Assembly (NCBI GenBank): GCA_034007745.1
Contig: JAVEQI010000001.1
Span: forward strand, 62,001-126,000
DNA: 64,000 nucleotides
Direction: 5' to 3'
From: Desulforapulum sp034007745
GTDB taxonomy: Bacteria; Desulfobacterota; Desulfobacteria; Desulfobacterales; Desulfobacteraceae
Positions 53,863 through 62,550 of the stretch are shown piece by piece; position 1 is the first letter of the stretch; each line of letters begins with the position of its first letter. The translations under genes were made by a program, and so were the position numbers. The notes below the pieces were generated by a model that had not been told where the DNA came from, did no database searches, and saw only the letters and a list, made by a program, of their open reading frames with translations.

Positions 53863-55508
53863 ACTTCAATAATGATCGGAAGAATCAGAGGACGACGCCT
53901 TATGGTAAAGAAGAAATATTGTTTCAGAGCCTTCTGGAGTTTTGAACGGATCACGTCCACCCTTGACTCGCTGCCTACCTCCACCTCCTCCACAATCTCA
54001 AGGATGACACACTGGGCATCGTCAACTAGGTAGCCTGTTTCAGCACCAAACACAAAACCCTTGGATATCAGCTCCGGGCCATAGAGCACAATTCCGGTCT
54101 CCTCGTCAATGATCATGGAAACCACCACCAGGCCGTCCTCTGAGAGGTTGCGTCTCTCCTTTAAAACGCTGCGTCCCACATCCCCGACCCCCTTGCCGTC
54201 AATGAGGACCCTGCCCGTGTAAACCTGACCGTCAATCCTTGCCCCTTGTTCGTCAAAGCAGACCACCATACCGTTCTCTGCCGTAAATACTTGTTTTCTC
54301 GGGATACCCTGTTTCTCGGCAAGCCTTGCATGGATCACCAGGTGACGGTATTCACCATGGATGGGAATAAAATATTTTGGCTTTGTCAGGTTTATCATGA
54401 GCTTCAGCTCTTCCCTGCAGGCATGACCAGAAACGTGAACCTTGGCGATCTTGTCATGGACAACCTCGGCCCCCCTGCGGTAGAGGTTGTTGATGATGCC
54501 GGAGATGGCCTTTTCATTGCCGGGAATGGATTTTGAAGAAAGAATTACAGTGTCACCTTTTTTGATGTTCAACTGCTTGTGAAAACCGGTTGACATGCGG
54601 GAAAGGGCAGACATCGGCTCACCCTGGCTGCCCGTGGTGATCACCATGATCCGATTGTCTGGAAGGGAATTCACCGTTCTAAGATCAAGGGTCATGTGAT
54701 CGGGCCAGTCAATATAGCCAAGCTCCTTGGCAATAGCCACGGACTGCTCGATACTCCTGCCGTTCAGCAGAATTTTACGATTGTTTTTAAGGGCTATCTC
54801 AATGATCTGGCGAATTCTGAATACATTGGAGGCAAACAGAGCGATGATCACTCGACCTTCACTCCTTGCGACGATCTTACCAAGGCTCTCCTGTACCTTC
54901 TGGTCCGACTCAGTATACCCTTCCTTTTCCACATTGGTGGAATCGGAAAGAAGTGCAAGAACCCCCTCCTCGCCGCACTTGGCAAATTTTGAAACGTCCG
55001 TGCAGTTGGACATGTCAAAACAGTGGTTGATACGAAAATCGCCGGTATGGACAATCAGGCCCAGGGGTGTACGAATGGCAAGCCCAACAACGTCTACAGT
55101 ACTGTGGCTAACGCAGATGAACTCTATCTCAAAACAACCAATTTGAATTTTATCAGGAGGCATCATAAGGTTGAGTTCAGCCGTGTTGAGAAGATCAAAT
55201 TCTCTCAGCTTGTTCTTAACCACACTTAGGGTAAATGCAGTTCCATAAACGGGAACAGGAAATTCCCTTAAAAGATAGGAGATGGCACCCACATGGTCCT
55301 CATGGGCGTGGGTTAATACTACAGCCTTTAAACGATCTCGATTTTCCCTGAGGTAGTCCATCTCGGGAATAACGATATCCACACCCAGCATATAATCTTC
55401 CGGGAACATCAACCCTGCATCAATGACAACAATGGTGTCGCCATACTCGATAACCATCATATTTAAACCGATCTCACCAAGTCCGCCAAGCGGTATAATC
55501 TTCAGCAT
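53859..55508 (-). CDS. rnj: Ribonuclease J
   Basis: Metallo-beta-lactamase/beta-CASP ribonuclease (5'-3' exo- and endonuclease), 549 residues. Metal motif LTHAHEDHVGAISYLL, N-terminal PLGGLGEIGLNMMVI, beta-CASP motifs TTGSQGEPMSALSRM and HVSGHACREELKLM, PIHGEYRHL. C-terminal domain complete. RNase J is typical of Gram-positives but also found in deltaproteobacteria. GGAGA precedes the ATG. Starts 19 bases after the hypothetical gene and overlaps ftsK. Confidence 0.95.
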   Translation of the reverse strand: MLKIIPLGGLGEIGLNMMVIEYGDTIVVIDAGLMFPEDYMLGVDIVIPEMDYLRENRDRLKAVVLTHAHEDHVGAISYLLREFPVPVYGTAFTLSVVKNKLREFDLLNTAELNLMMPPDKIQIGCFEIEFICVSHSTVDVVGLAIRTPLGLIVHTGDFRINHCFDMSNCTDVSKFAKCGEEGVLALLSDSTNVEKEGYTESDQKVQESLGKIVARSEGRVIIALFASNVFRIRQIIEIALKNNRKILLNGRSIEQSVAIAKELGYIDWPDHMTLDLRTVNSLPDNRIMVITTGSQGEPMSALSRMSTGFHKQLNIKKGDTVILSSKSIPGNEKAISGIINNLYRRGAEVVHDKIAKVHVSGHACREELKLMINLTKPKYFIPIHGEYRHLVIHARLAEKQGIPRKQVFTAENGMVVCFDEQGARIDGQVYTGRVLIDGKGVGDVGRSVLKERRNLSEDGLVVVSMIIDEETGIVLYGPELISKGFVFGAETGYLVDDAQCVILEIVEEVEVGSESRVDVIRSKLQKALKQYFFFTIRRRPLILPIIIEV

Positions 55509-55527
55509 TTTAAGGTGTCTCCAAGGT

Positions 55528-55860
55528 TCAAACCGTTATCCCAATGGTGTCAAGCAGATTGTCTGCAAAATCCATGAGCCATGTGCGCTGAAGGGTTGTT
55601 GCATACCCCATGCAGTCACATTTTATGTTGGTTCGTATCCTGACAAGTAACTCACAGGCAAGAAAATCCCTACCAAGCTCCATGGCAAAGAAATGGGGGG
55701 CACAAGATGTATGCTCCCTTTGAAGTGGTGTCAGGAGATCCGGCCCAAGCTTTATCCAATAAATGGCCCCAAGGTCGCACGGACCGTGGTGCTCGTCCAG
55801 ATACTCCTTCAATCGATCGTGATCCCAGGGGCTGAGCCCGTCAATTAAATACTGTTTCAT
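55528..55860 (-). CDS. Conserved hypothetical protein upstream of rnj
   Basis: 110 residues from ATG 55860 (a GTG at 55878 is the alternative; neither has a good ribosome site). Not recognised. Soluble, rather acidic, with five cysteines, a CDC pair (KCDCMGYATTLQRTW) and HTSCAPHFFAMELG. No signal peptide or membrane helix. The pattern of conserved-looking Trp, His and Cys residues and the 19-base distance to rnj suggest a true, small cytosolic protein. No function can be offered. Confidence 0.7.
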   Translation of the reverse strand: MKQYLIDGLSPWDHDRLKEYLDEHHGPCDLGAIYWIKLGPDLLTPLQREHTSCAPHFFAMELGRDFLACELLVRIRTNIKCDCMGYATTLQRTWLMDFADNLLDTIGITV

Positions 55861-56045
55861 AATAAAAATGAATACCACATACAGTCATAATAATGCAACC
55901 AGTACTTGCCCTTCTGAATATTTGCTGTCCCAGTCAATAAATAAAATTTTCCTTGTATATCTGACAAATCCGTCTTATAAGAGATTTGATCTAACGTAAG
56001 CATAAACGATACCGATGGTCAATGGTTCAATTGATCGTCAAATTA

Positions 56046-56060
56046 ATGCAAACTTTGCAT
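56046..56060. promoter_or_regulatory. Palindrome ATGCAAA-C-TTTGCAT upstream of ppaC
   Basis: Perfect 7-bp arms around one base, ending 22 bases before the ppaC start codon and just before an AGGAGG ribosome site. Could be an operator or a small hairpin in the leader. No confident promoter hexamers could be assigned near it. Confidence 0.4.
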
Positions 56061-56082
56061 ATATAAAACCCTAGGAGGATTT

Positions 56083-57003
56083 ATGTCAACTTTAGTATTT
56101 GGTCACAAGAATCCGGATACGGACTCTGTCTGCGCAGCAATTGCCCTTGCAGATCTCAAGAACAAACTTGGTGAGAAAGTAACCCCTGCAATGCAGGGAG
56201 AACTCACACCTGAGTCGAAATTTGTACTTGAAAAATTCAAGGTTGCAGCACCATCCGTGGTAACGTCCTATGCAGGCAAGGATGTCTATCTTGTGGATCA
56301 TTCAGATCTTGCCCAGAGCCCGGACGATCTTGGTGAGGCAAACATTCTTGGAATTGTAGATCACCACAAGCTGGGTGACGTCACCACATCCCAGCCCCTT
56401 GAGTGCTGGATCTGGCCTGTGGGCTGTACCTGCACCGTAATTAAATCCATGTACGACTTCAACAAGATCGATATCCCAAAAGATATTGCAGGCATAATGC
56501 TTTGCGCCATCCTTTCAGATACGGTCATCTTCAAGTCAGCCACCTGCACACCTGCCGACAAGAAGGCCTGTGAGGCCCTTGCAGCTGCTGCCGGAATCGC
56601 AGACACCCAGGCCCTGGGAATGGAGATGTTCAAGGTGAAGTCGGCTGTTGACGGAACCCCTGTTCGTGAACTTGTTCTCCGTGACTACAAGGATTTTAAC
56701 ATGAACGGCAAAAAGGTCGGGATCGGCCAGCTCGAGGTTGTAGATCTGTCCATACTTGACAAGGTCAAGGCAGATCTTGCAAAGGACATAATTGCCCTCA
56801 AAAAAGAAGGAAATCGCCACAGCGTTTTTCTCCTCCTTACCGATATCATCCAGGAAGGATCTGAGGTTCTCATCGCATCCGACGACGAGTCTGTTATTAA
56901 AAAGGCATTTGGCGAGACCCCCAAGGACGGCAAAGTATGGCTTAAAGGCGTCATGAGCCGCAAAAAACAGGTCGTTCCCAACCTTGAGAAAGCCTTTGCC
57001 TAA
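56083..57003 (+). CDS. ppaC: Manganese-dependent inorganic pyrophosphatase (family II)
   Basis: DHH-family pyrophosphatase, 306 residues. Metal motifs FGHKNPDTDSVCAA, VDHSDLAQS and VDHHKLGDV; C-terminal DHHA2 domain with GNRHSVFLLLTDI and the substrate-binding SRKKQVVP. No CBS domains. In sulfate reducers pyrophosphate removal pulls the sulfate adenylyltransferase reaction, and family II enzymes are common there. Ribosome site CTAGGAGG. Single gene with its own terminator. Confidence 0.96.
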   Translation: MSTLVFGHKNPDTDSVCAAIALADLKNKLGEKVTPAMQGELTPESKFVLEKFKVAAPSVVTSYAGKDVYLVDHSDLAQSPDDLGEANILGIVDHHKLGDVTTSQPLECWIWPVGCTCTVIKSMYDFNKIDIPKDIAGIMLCAILSDTVIFKSATCTPADKKACEALAAAAGIADTQALGMEMFKVKSAVDGTPVRELVLRDYKDFNMNGKKVGIGQLEVVDLSILDKVKADLAKDIIALKKEGNRHSVFLLLTDIIQEGSEVLIASDDESVIKKAFGETPKDGKVWLKGVMSRKKQVVPNLEKAFA

Positions 57004-57029
57004 GCTGTAATTAAACCATAAAAAATTAA

Positions 57030-57070
57030 AGAGCCCGGCAAAGTTCATCTTTCCGGGCTCTGTTTATTTA
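57030..57070 (+). terminator. Terminator of ppaC
   Basis: 9-bp stem AGAGCCCGG / CCGGGCTCT (57030-57038, 57053-57061), 14-base loop, then GTTTATTTA. It lies between convergent ppaC and the RnfB-GltD fusion gene. Confidence 0.8.
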
Positions 57071-57136
57071 AAAAAGAATAATGTTGGATATCATACCAAG
57101 GGTTTGCCACGAAAACAAAAGGGATCAGGTATCAAA

Positions 57137-59215
57137 TCACTCAACAAGCTCTTTCACCTCCTCCAGCTTAGATCGTTCATAGCAAATCAATCCACATCTC
57201 AGACAGCGCTCTGCCTCCTTAACCGCTGTTTCATCGCTGAACCCCTTATACATCTCTTGATCGCTTCTCTTGGAGACGCTGAACGTATCCACCGCTGGCA
57301 TAATATTTCGGGGTGAAATATGAACCCCCTCCAGGTGATTGACGCCCTGGAGTATGCTCTGCCTGGTTATGAGATTTGGAGGATAGTCGGGCAGGTTTCC
57401 GTAAAGAAGATGATGGATGGATGCTGCGGCCTTACGCCCCCCGTTTATGGCTTCTATTGCGGAACTATAACCGCTGATCACATCCCCCTTGGAAAGCAAC
57501 CCCTTTTCCCGACGATTTGCAGGCTCCTTATAAATCTCAATTCCTTCCCACCTTAAAATTCCTGACTGGGATTCATCCTTTTTCTCTCCAGCGTTCAAAA
57601 TTTCAGATCGGACAAACACAAGCTCTGGAAAACGACCGGACGACAGAAAAAGAGTGTCTGTAGGCAGAATATGGGGTTTCCCAGTATCAAGCTCAGTGTA
57701 TTCGATATGGGTTAAGCGATCCTGCTCCCCGTAGAGCCTTGTAATACCGGTATTGTACTTTACCGTTGCACCCCTTGACTCTATGGCCGCCAGGGTTTTG
57801 GCGTCATAGGAGGATCTTTCCGGAGGTTTTCTGGAGATAACGGTAATGGTTTCAGCCCCAAGTTCCTTGCATATTTTGACAGCGCCGGGAATCATAACAC
57901 CACCGCCTGCAATCACTACATTGCGCCCACAGGGAACTCTTTCTCCTCTTTTAATGTCCGTACGAAGAAGGTCGATCAGCAAATAACCTCCGGGAAAAAC
58001 AGTTGCAAGATCTGCCACATCACCCCTTGCGAGCCTGTTGTCCCAACCGCCGGTTGCCGTAAATACGGCCTCAAAGCCCTCCCTGAGGAGGGAGGGGATT
58101 GTAAAGTCACGACCTGCCTTTGTGCTCATCCGGGTTTTAACCCCCATCTCAAGCACCCCTTCTATGTCCCAGTCAAGAACGCTCTGGGGCAGACGACCTT
58201 CAGCGATAGCTACACGGAGAAGGCCTCCCAGGATTGCTGTTGATTCAAACACGACTGGAGAATGACCAAGCCTTGCCGTAAAAAATGCAGCGGAAAGGCC
58301 CTCTACCCCACCACCAATAACGGCCACCCGTTTCCCCGTTGCAGGCGCCTTACAGGGCTGAACCCGTTCACCAAGGTTCATTTCAATATCACAGGCATAA
58401 CGCTTCAAGTGATTGATGGCTACGGGTTCATCAAGATACCTGCGGCGGCATGCCACCTCACAAAGGGCTGGACATATACGACCGATAACAGTTGGGAAGG
58501 GGTTTCTCTCTTTAATCACCCGGACGGCTCCCTGGGGATCGTTGTGCCGGATCAAGCGCACGTACTCCCGGATATCTATACCTGCGGGACAGGCCCGCTG
58601 GCAGGGTGTCACACACTCATCTTCTGTATATTCGCTGATTATTCTACGGGTCACCGAAGAGAGCCGGATTATATTTTTAGGGCAGACACGCTCACAGGCC
58701 CCGCAGCCGGTACACTTTTCGAGATCCACCTTGGGAAGGGAGTCCTCACCCATGGACAAGGCCCCGAACTGACAGGCCGCAACACAACTCCCAAGACCTA
58801 GGCAGCCTATATTACACACCTTCATGCCACCCGATAGAAGGGCCGCGGCCCTGCAATCAGAAAGCCCGTCATAAATATACTTTATATCCGTATCTTCAAT
58901 GCTGTAATGACAACCGGGAAGGGCAAGATCAGGCTCCTTAGCCTCGATGGAGACGCCCAGAAGGGAGGCTATGGCATCGGCCACTTCAGGACCTGCTGCA
59001 ACGCAGGAATCCGGCGAAGATTTACCATCGACAATGGCCTGGGCGTTTGGTGCACAGCCTGGAAATCCGCATCCTCCGCAGTTGGCTCCAGGAAGAGCAT
59101 CATCAATTGCCTCCACTAGGGGGTCCACATACACATAAAACATTTTTGATGCAAAGGCCAGACCGCTGCCGATAACTACTCCCAAACCACCCATCACAAG
59201 AACAGCTTCAATCAT
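57137..59215 (-). CDS. Second RnfB-GltD-like fusion protein, divergent from formate dehydrogenase
   Basis: 692 residues, same plan as the rnf-linked protein at 1118-3187: membrane anchor MIEAVLVMGGLGVVIGSG, CGGCGFPGC cluster, CNIGCLGLGSCVAAC and CTGCGACERVCP ferredoxin motifs, GltD N-terminal clusters (CQRACPAGIDI, CPALCEVACRR), FAD motif GGGVEGLSAAF, and a final CLRCGLICYE. The second nucleotide motif is AGGGVMIPGAVKI, lacking the NTAVD of NAD(P)H-binding GltD, and the FAD-domain motif GGLLRVAIAEGRLP also differs. It may use another partner. Start at 59215 by GGAGG; a frame to 59287 has no ribosome site. No other rnf genes accompany it. Divergent from the selenoprotein formate dehydrogenase. 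Confidence 0.87.
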   Translation of the reverse strand: MIEAVLVMGGLGVVIGSGLAFASKMFYVYVDPLVEAIDDALPGANCGGCGFPGCAPNAQAIVDGKSSPDSCVAAGPEVADAIASLLGVSIEAKEPDLALPGCHYSIEDTDIKYIYDGLSDCRAAALLSGGMKVCNIGCLGLGSCVAACQFGALSMGEDSLPKVDLEKCTGCGACERVCPKNIIRLSSVTRRIISEYTEDECVTPCQRACPAGIDIREYVRLIRHNDPQGAVRVIKERNPFPTVIGRICPALCEVACRRRYLDEPVAINHLKRYACDIEMNLGERVQPCKAPATGKRVAVIGGGVEGLSAAFFTARLGHSPVVFESTAILGGLLRVAIAEGRLPQSVLDWDIEGVLEMGVKTRMSTKAGRDFTIPSLLREGFEAVFTATGGWDNRLARGDVADLATVFPGGYLLIDLLRTDIKRGERVPCGRNVVIAGGGVMIPGAVKICKELGAETITVISRKPPERSSYDAKTLAAIESRGATVKYNTGITRLYGEQDRLTHIEYTELDTGKPHILPTDTLFLSSGRFPELVFVRSEILNAGEKKDESQSGILRWEGIEIYKEPANRREKGLLSKGDVISGYSSAIEAINGGRKAAASIHHLLYGNLPDYPPNLITRQSILQGVNHLEGVHISPRNIMPAVDTFSVSKRSDQEMYKGFSDETAVKEAERCLRCGLICYERSKLEEVKELVE

Positions 59216-59275
59216 GGCTACCTCCGTATTTTTTTTATGTGAAACGCGATATGAACTTCCATACGGCGACCGACA

Positions 59276-59298
59276 AGGGCAATTCACGAATTACCCCT
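59276..59298. repeat. Diverged copy of the GGGGCAATTCATGAATTGCCCC palindrome
   Basis: AGGGCAATTCACGAATTACCCCT, an imperfect palindrome that matches the perfect copy at 48979-49004 at 20 of 23 positions. Confidence 0.75.
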
Positions 59299-59404
59299 AC
59301 AACCATCCACCACTTAAAAGCTGTTAGCTTTTAGGTTACGCCTAAAGCATAACTCCTAAGTAGCTATGCACCCCTCGGCTTTTATAATAAGGCAATCAGA
59401 AAAT

Positions 59405-59469
59405 GTCAACGATATCATTAAAAAAACGAAGATGATCGTGTTGACATTCCCCTGGTAATCCTGTACCTA
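59405..59469 (+). promoter_or_regulatory. Likely promoter and dyad upstream of formate dehydrogenase
   Basis: TTGACA (59441-59446) with TACCTA (59464-59469, 17-bp spacer); TATAAA at 59468-59473 is the other -10 candidate with too long a spacing. A dyad GTCAAC (59405-59410) / GTTGAC (59440-59445) with inner ATCA/TGAT overlaps the -35 box and could be a regulator site. Confidence 0.45.
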
Positions 59470-59526
59470 TAAACAATTATTTTTTCATCATTTTTTTTGA
59501 GACAACCCCTCTGGTGAGGACATATA

Positions 59527-62310
59527 ATGAAGAACATGACCCACGTAGATAGTAAGCACAAAATGGTTATCGACAACAAGCCCTCTGCGTTTGAACCCGG
59601 CGAAACCATTCTGGACGTTGCCCTTCGCAACAGCATTTATATCCCGACCCTGTGCCACCTCAAGGGGGCCACCCCAACCGGCGCATGCAGGATCTGTGTT
59701 GTCGAGGTTACGGGAGCACCCAACCTTGTTCCGGCATGTGCAACACCTGCGGCAGACGGTATGGTCGTCCTGAGCGAATCCCGGGAGGTAATTGAAGCCA
59801 GAAGATCCATAATACGCCTCATGCTTTCGTCCGGCCACCACAACTGTGCCATTCGGGACTTTGACACCAAGGATTGGACCCAGTTTCAGCTGAAGGTGTT
59901 AGAGGAGGATGGTGAACAGGATCTCTGCCCCGTCTGGGGGGACTGCAAACTTCAGGATCTTGCCTACAGATACCAGGTAAAAGCAAGGGGGCTTCCCCAG
60001 TCCCGGAGCAAATACCCCATGGAAAGGGTCAATCCTTTTATTATAAGGGATTTTTCCCGCTGTATCCTCTGCGGCCGCTGTGTCCAGGCATGCAGGGAGA
60101 TCCAGGTGAACAATGCCATTGATTTTGGATACCGGGGTACCGACACCAAGATCATTGCAGGTACAGATGTGGCCCTCAAGGATTCAGACTGTGTCTTTTG
60201 CGGTGAATGCGTGGATGCCTGCCCGGTTGGAGCCATTATAACCGACCGTGCCATGAAACCAGAACGCTTTGTTGCAACCCGGAAGGTTCGCTCCACCTGC
60301 TCCTATTGCGGAGTCGGCTGCCAGATTGAAATGAGCGTTCAGAAAAACCGGATTATCAGGATTACCGGGGCAGGCCGTATCCCCCCCAACTACGGCAGCC
60401 TGTGCGTCAAGGGCAGATTCGGGTTTGACTTTGTGGCTTCACCCGAGCGGCTAACCTCACCCATGATACGAAAAAACGGGGTCCTGGAAGGGACGACCTG
60501 GGATGAGGCTATTAATTTTATTGCTAAAAATCTCACCCAAACTAAGAACGATCATGGGGCAGACTCCATCGGAGTCCTTACCTCGGCCCGCACTACCAAC
60601 GAGGAGAACTACATAGCCCAGAAATTTACCCGGGCCGTGCTCAAGACAAACAACATCGACCATTGCGCCCGTCTGTGACATTCTTCAACCGTAGCCGGTC
60701 TGGCTGCAGCTTTTGGTTCAGGCGCAATGACAAACACCATTGCAGATATTGAAACGGCAGACGTGATCCTTGTAACCGGGTCCAACACCACCGAAAACCA
60801 TCCAGTTCTTTCCGCCTCTGTAAAGAGGGCAGCCCTCAAGGGGAAAACACTCATCGTCATAGACCCGAGAAGGATCAAGCTTACCGAACATGCCAGTATC
60901 TGGTTAAGACCCGGGCTTGGCACCGACATTGCCTGGATCAACGGTCTCATGAACGTTATTATCAGTGAAAATCTTTACGACAGGGCCTTTGTTGAGAACC
61001 GATGTGAGGGTTTTGAAGAGTTCAAACAAACCGTTGAGACTTACACACCGGACTATGTTGAAGCCATAACAGGCATCAATGCCGACGATATCGTCAAGAC
61101 GGCAAGAATCTTTGCAAAAGCCAAGTGTGCAAGCATTATTTACTGCATGGGCATCACCCAGCACACAACAGGAACCGACAACGTTAAATCCCTTGCCAAC
61201 CTTTCCATGCTCTGTGGTTTTATCGGCATCCCCGGCGGCGGTGTCAACCCATTGAGGGGCCAAAACAACGTCCAGGGTGCCTGCGACATGGGCGGTCTTC
61301 CAAACGTGTTCACAGCCTACCAGAGCGTTGCCGATGGTGCCGCCCGATCAAAGCTTGAAACCGCCTGGGGGGTAAGCAGCCTCAGCCCCACCCCGGGGTT
61401 AACGGCAACGGACATGATTGAAAAGGCTGGAACAGGTGAACTCAAAGCCCTGTACGTGATTGGTGAGAATCCCATGGTTTCAGATCCAGACCTTAACCAT
61501 GCGGAAAAGGCCCTTGGACGACTCGACCTACTTGTGGTACAGGACATTTTCTTGACGGAAACAGCCCAAATGGCCGACGTGGTTTTGCCGGCCTTCTGCT
61601 TTGCCGAAAAAGAGGGCACGTTTTCCAACACGGAAAGAAGGGTACAGAGGGTAAGAAAAGCGGTAGAGGCTCCTGGATTTGCAAGGGAAGACTGGAGAAT
61701 CATCTGTGCGATCGCAACCCGCATGGGTTACCCCATGAACTACTCCGACAGTGAGGCCATCTTTGAAGAAATCAGGACGGTCACCCCCTCCTATGCCGGC
61801 ATTACCTATGATCGTATAAAACGGAAGGGGATTCACTGGCCATGCCCCACAGAGGAACATCCTGGCACCCCTATACTGCACACCCGGCAGTTTACCCGGG
61901 GCAAGGGGCTCTTTCACGCCATCGACCACAGGCCGTCTGCAGAACTTCCAGACAGTGAATATCCGTTCATGCTCACCACCGGCAGGGTATTATACCACTA
62001 CCACACGGGAACAATGACCATGAAGAGCCAGGGACTCAACACCCTTTCACCCGACTGTTTTGTGGAAATATCCGCCAATGATGCGGCAAGGCTGAACCTT
62101 ACTAACGGCACCATGGTGGATGTTCTCTCCCGCAGGGGAAAGATCACGGCAAGGATTGCCATATCTACCAAGGCGGTTGACGGAACCCTTTTCATTCCGT
62201 TCCACTTTGCAAAGGCCGCAGCCAACAGGCTCACCAATGCTGCATTGGACCCGGTTGCAAAAATTCCAGAATTCAAGGTTTGTGCCATCAATATACGTAA
62301 GGCTGCCTGA
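59527..62310 (+). CDS. fdhA: Selenocysteine-containing formate dehydrogenase, alpha subunit (NuoG-like N-terminus)
   Basis: Molybdenum/tungsten formate dehydrogenase or CO2 reductase, 927 residues when the TGA at 60676-60678 is read as selenocysteine (U384). The context CARL-U-HSSTVAGL matches the active site of FdhF (CARV-U-HGPSVAGL). N-terminal NuoG-like part: [2Fe-2S] (YIPTLCHLKG, GACRICVVEV), a His/Cys cluster region (HNCAI, CPVWGDC), two ferredoxin clusters (CILCGRCVQAC, CVFCGECVDACP); then the [4Fe-4S] of the catalytic domain (CSYCGVGC) and bis-MGD domains to the C-terminus (TTGRVLYHYHTGTMT). No signal peptide, so cytoplasmic. No beta subunit is adjacent; the divergent RnfB-GltD fusion is the nearest redox partner. 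Likely role: Wood-Ljungdahl CO2/formate interconversion. Confidence 0.95.
60676..60718 (+). promoter_or_regulatory. UGA codon and SECIS element of formate dehydrogenase
   Basis: TGA at 60676-60678. Hairpin GTAGCC-GGTCT-GGCTGC (60691-60696, 60697-60701, 60702-60707): six pairs closing the loop GGUCU that SelB binds in E. coli fdhF. The loop begins 18 bases after the TGA, the same distance as in E. coli fdhF as I recall it. Possible lower pairing AACC / GGTT (60687-60690, 60715-60718). Confidence 0.92.
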
Positions 62311-62351
62311 TTTACGTATATACGCCCAATTGAGGAGATGCCCAACTAACT

Positions 62352-62374
62352 GAGACGCCCAGATTGGGCGTCTC
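62352..62374. repeat. Palindrome GAGACGCCCA-GAT-TGGGCGTCTC
   Basis: Perfect 10-bp arms, three-base loop, followed by TCTACAATA. It follows the formate dehydrogenase stop by 42 bases; the same kind of half-site (GAGATGCCCA) occurs at 62335-62344. It may act as a 3' hairpin but has no T-run. Confidence 0.75.
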
Positions 62375-62481
62375 TACAATAGCCTTCGTGGAACCCTGTT
62401 TCGAAATTACGAATTTTATTTTATGAATTTGCGATGTTGTGACCTGATTATTACAAAACAGATTCCGACCTTTAAAACGCA

Positions 62482-62510
62482 GTAGAGACACCCAATATGG
62501 ACGCCTCTAC
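62482..62510. repeat. Second copy of the GAGACGCCCA palindrome
   Basis: GTAGAGACACCCAATATGGACGCCTCTAC, an imperfect palindrome with the same core and the same TCTACAATA flank as the copy at 62352-62374. Lies between the convergent formate dehydrogenase and pruA genes. Confidence 0.65.
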
Positions 62511-62550
62511 AATATAGTCGTGTCTAATTCAAAGTCACCGTTGACCCTTA

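Larger units (their letters stand above)
59216..59526. other. Divergent intergenic region between the RnfB-GltD fusion and formate dehydrogenase (311 bp)
   Basis: Contains a copy of the GGGCAATTCA palindrome (59276-59298), degenerate AAAGCTGTTAGCTTTTAGG repeats (59316-59355), and the likely fdh promoter. No coding sequence seen. Confidence 0.65.

Noticed and set aside
59527..60678. Truncated formate dehydrogenase pseudogene followed by a separate partial gene
   Set aside because: The two parts are in the same frame, the TGA sits exactly at the family's selenocysteine site, and a SECIS hairpin follows at the right distance.
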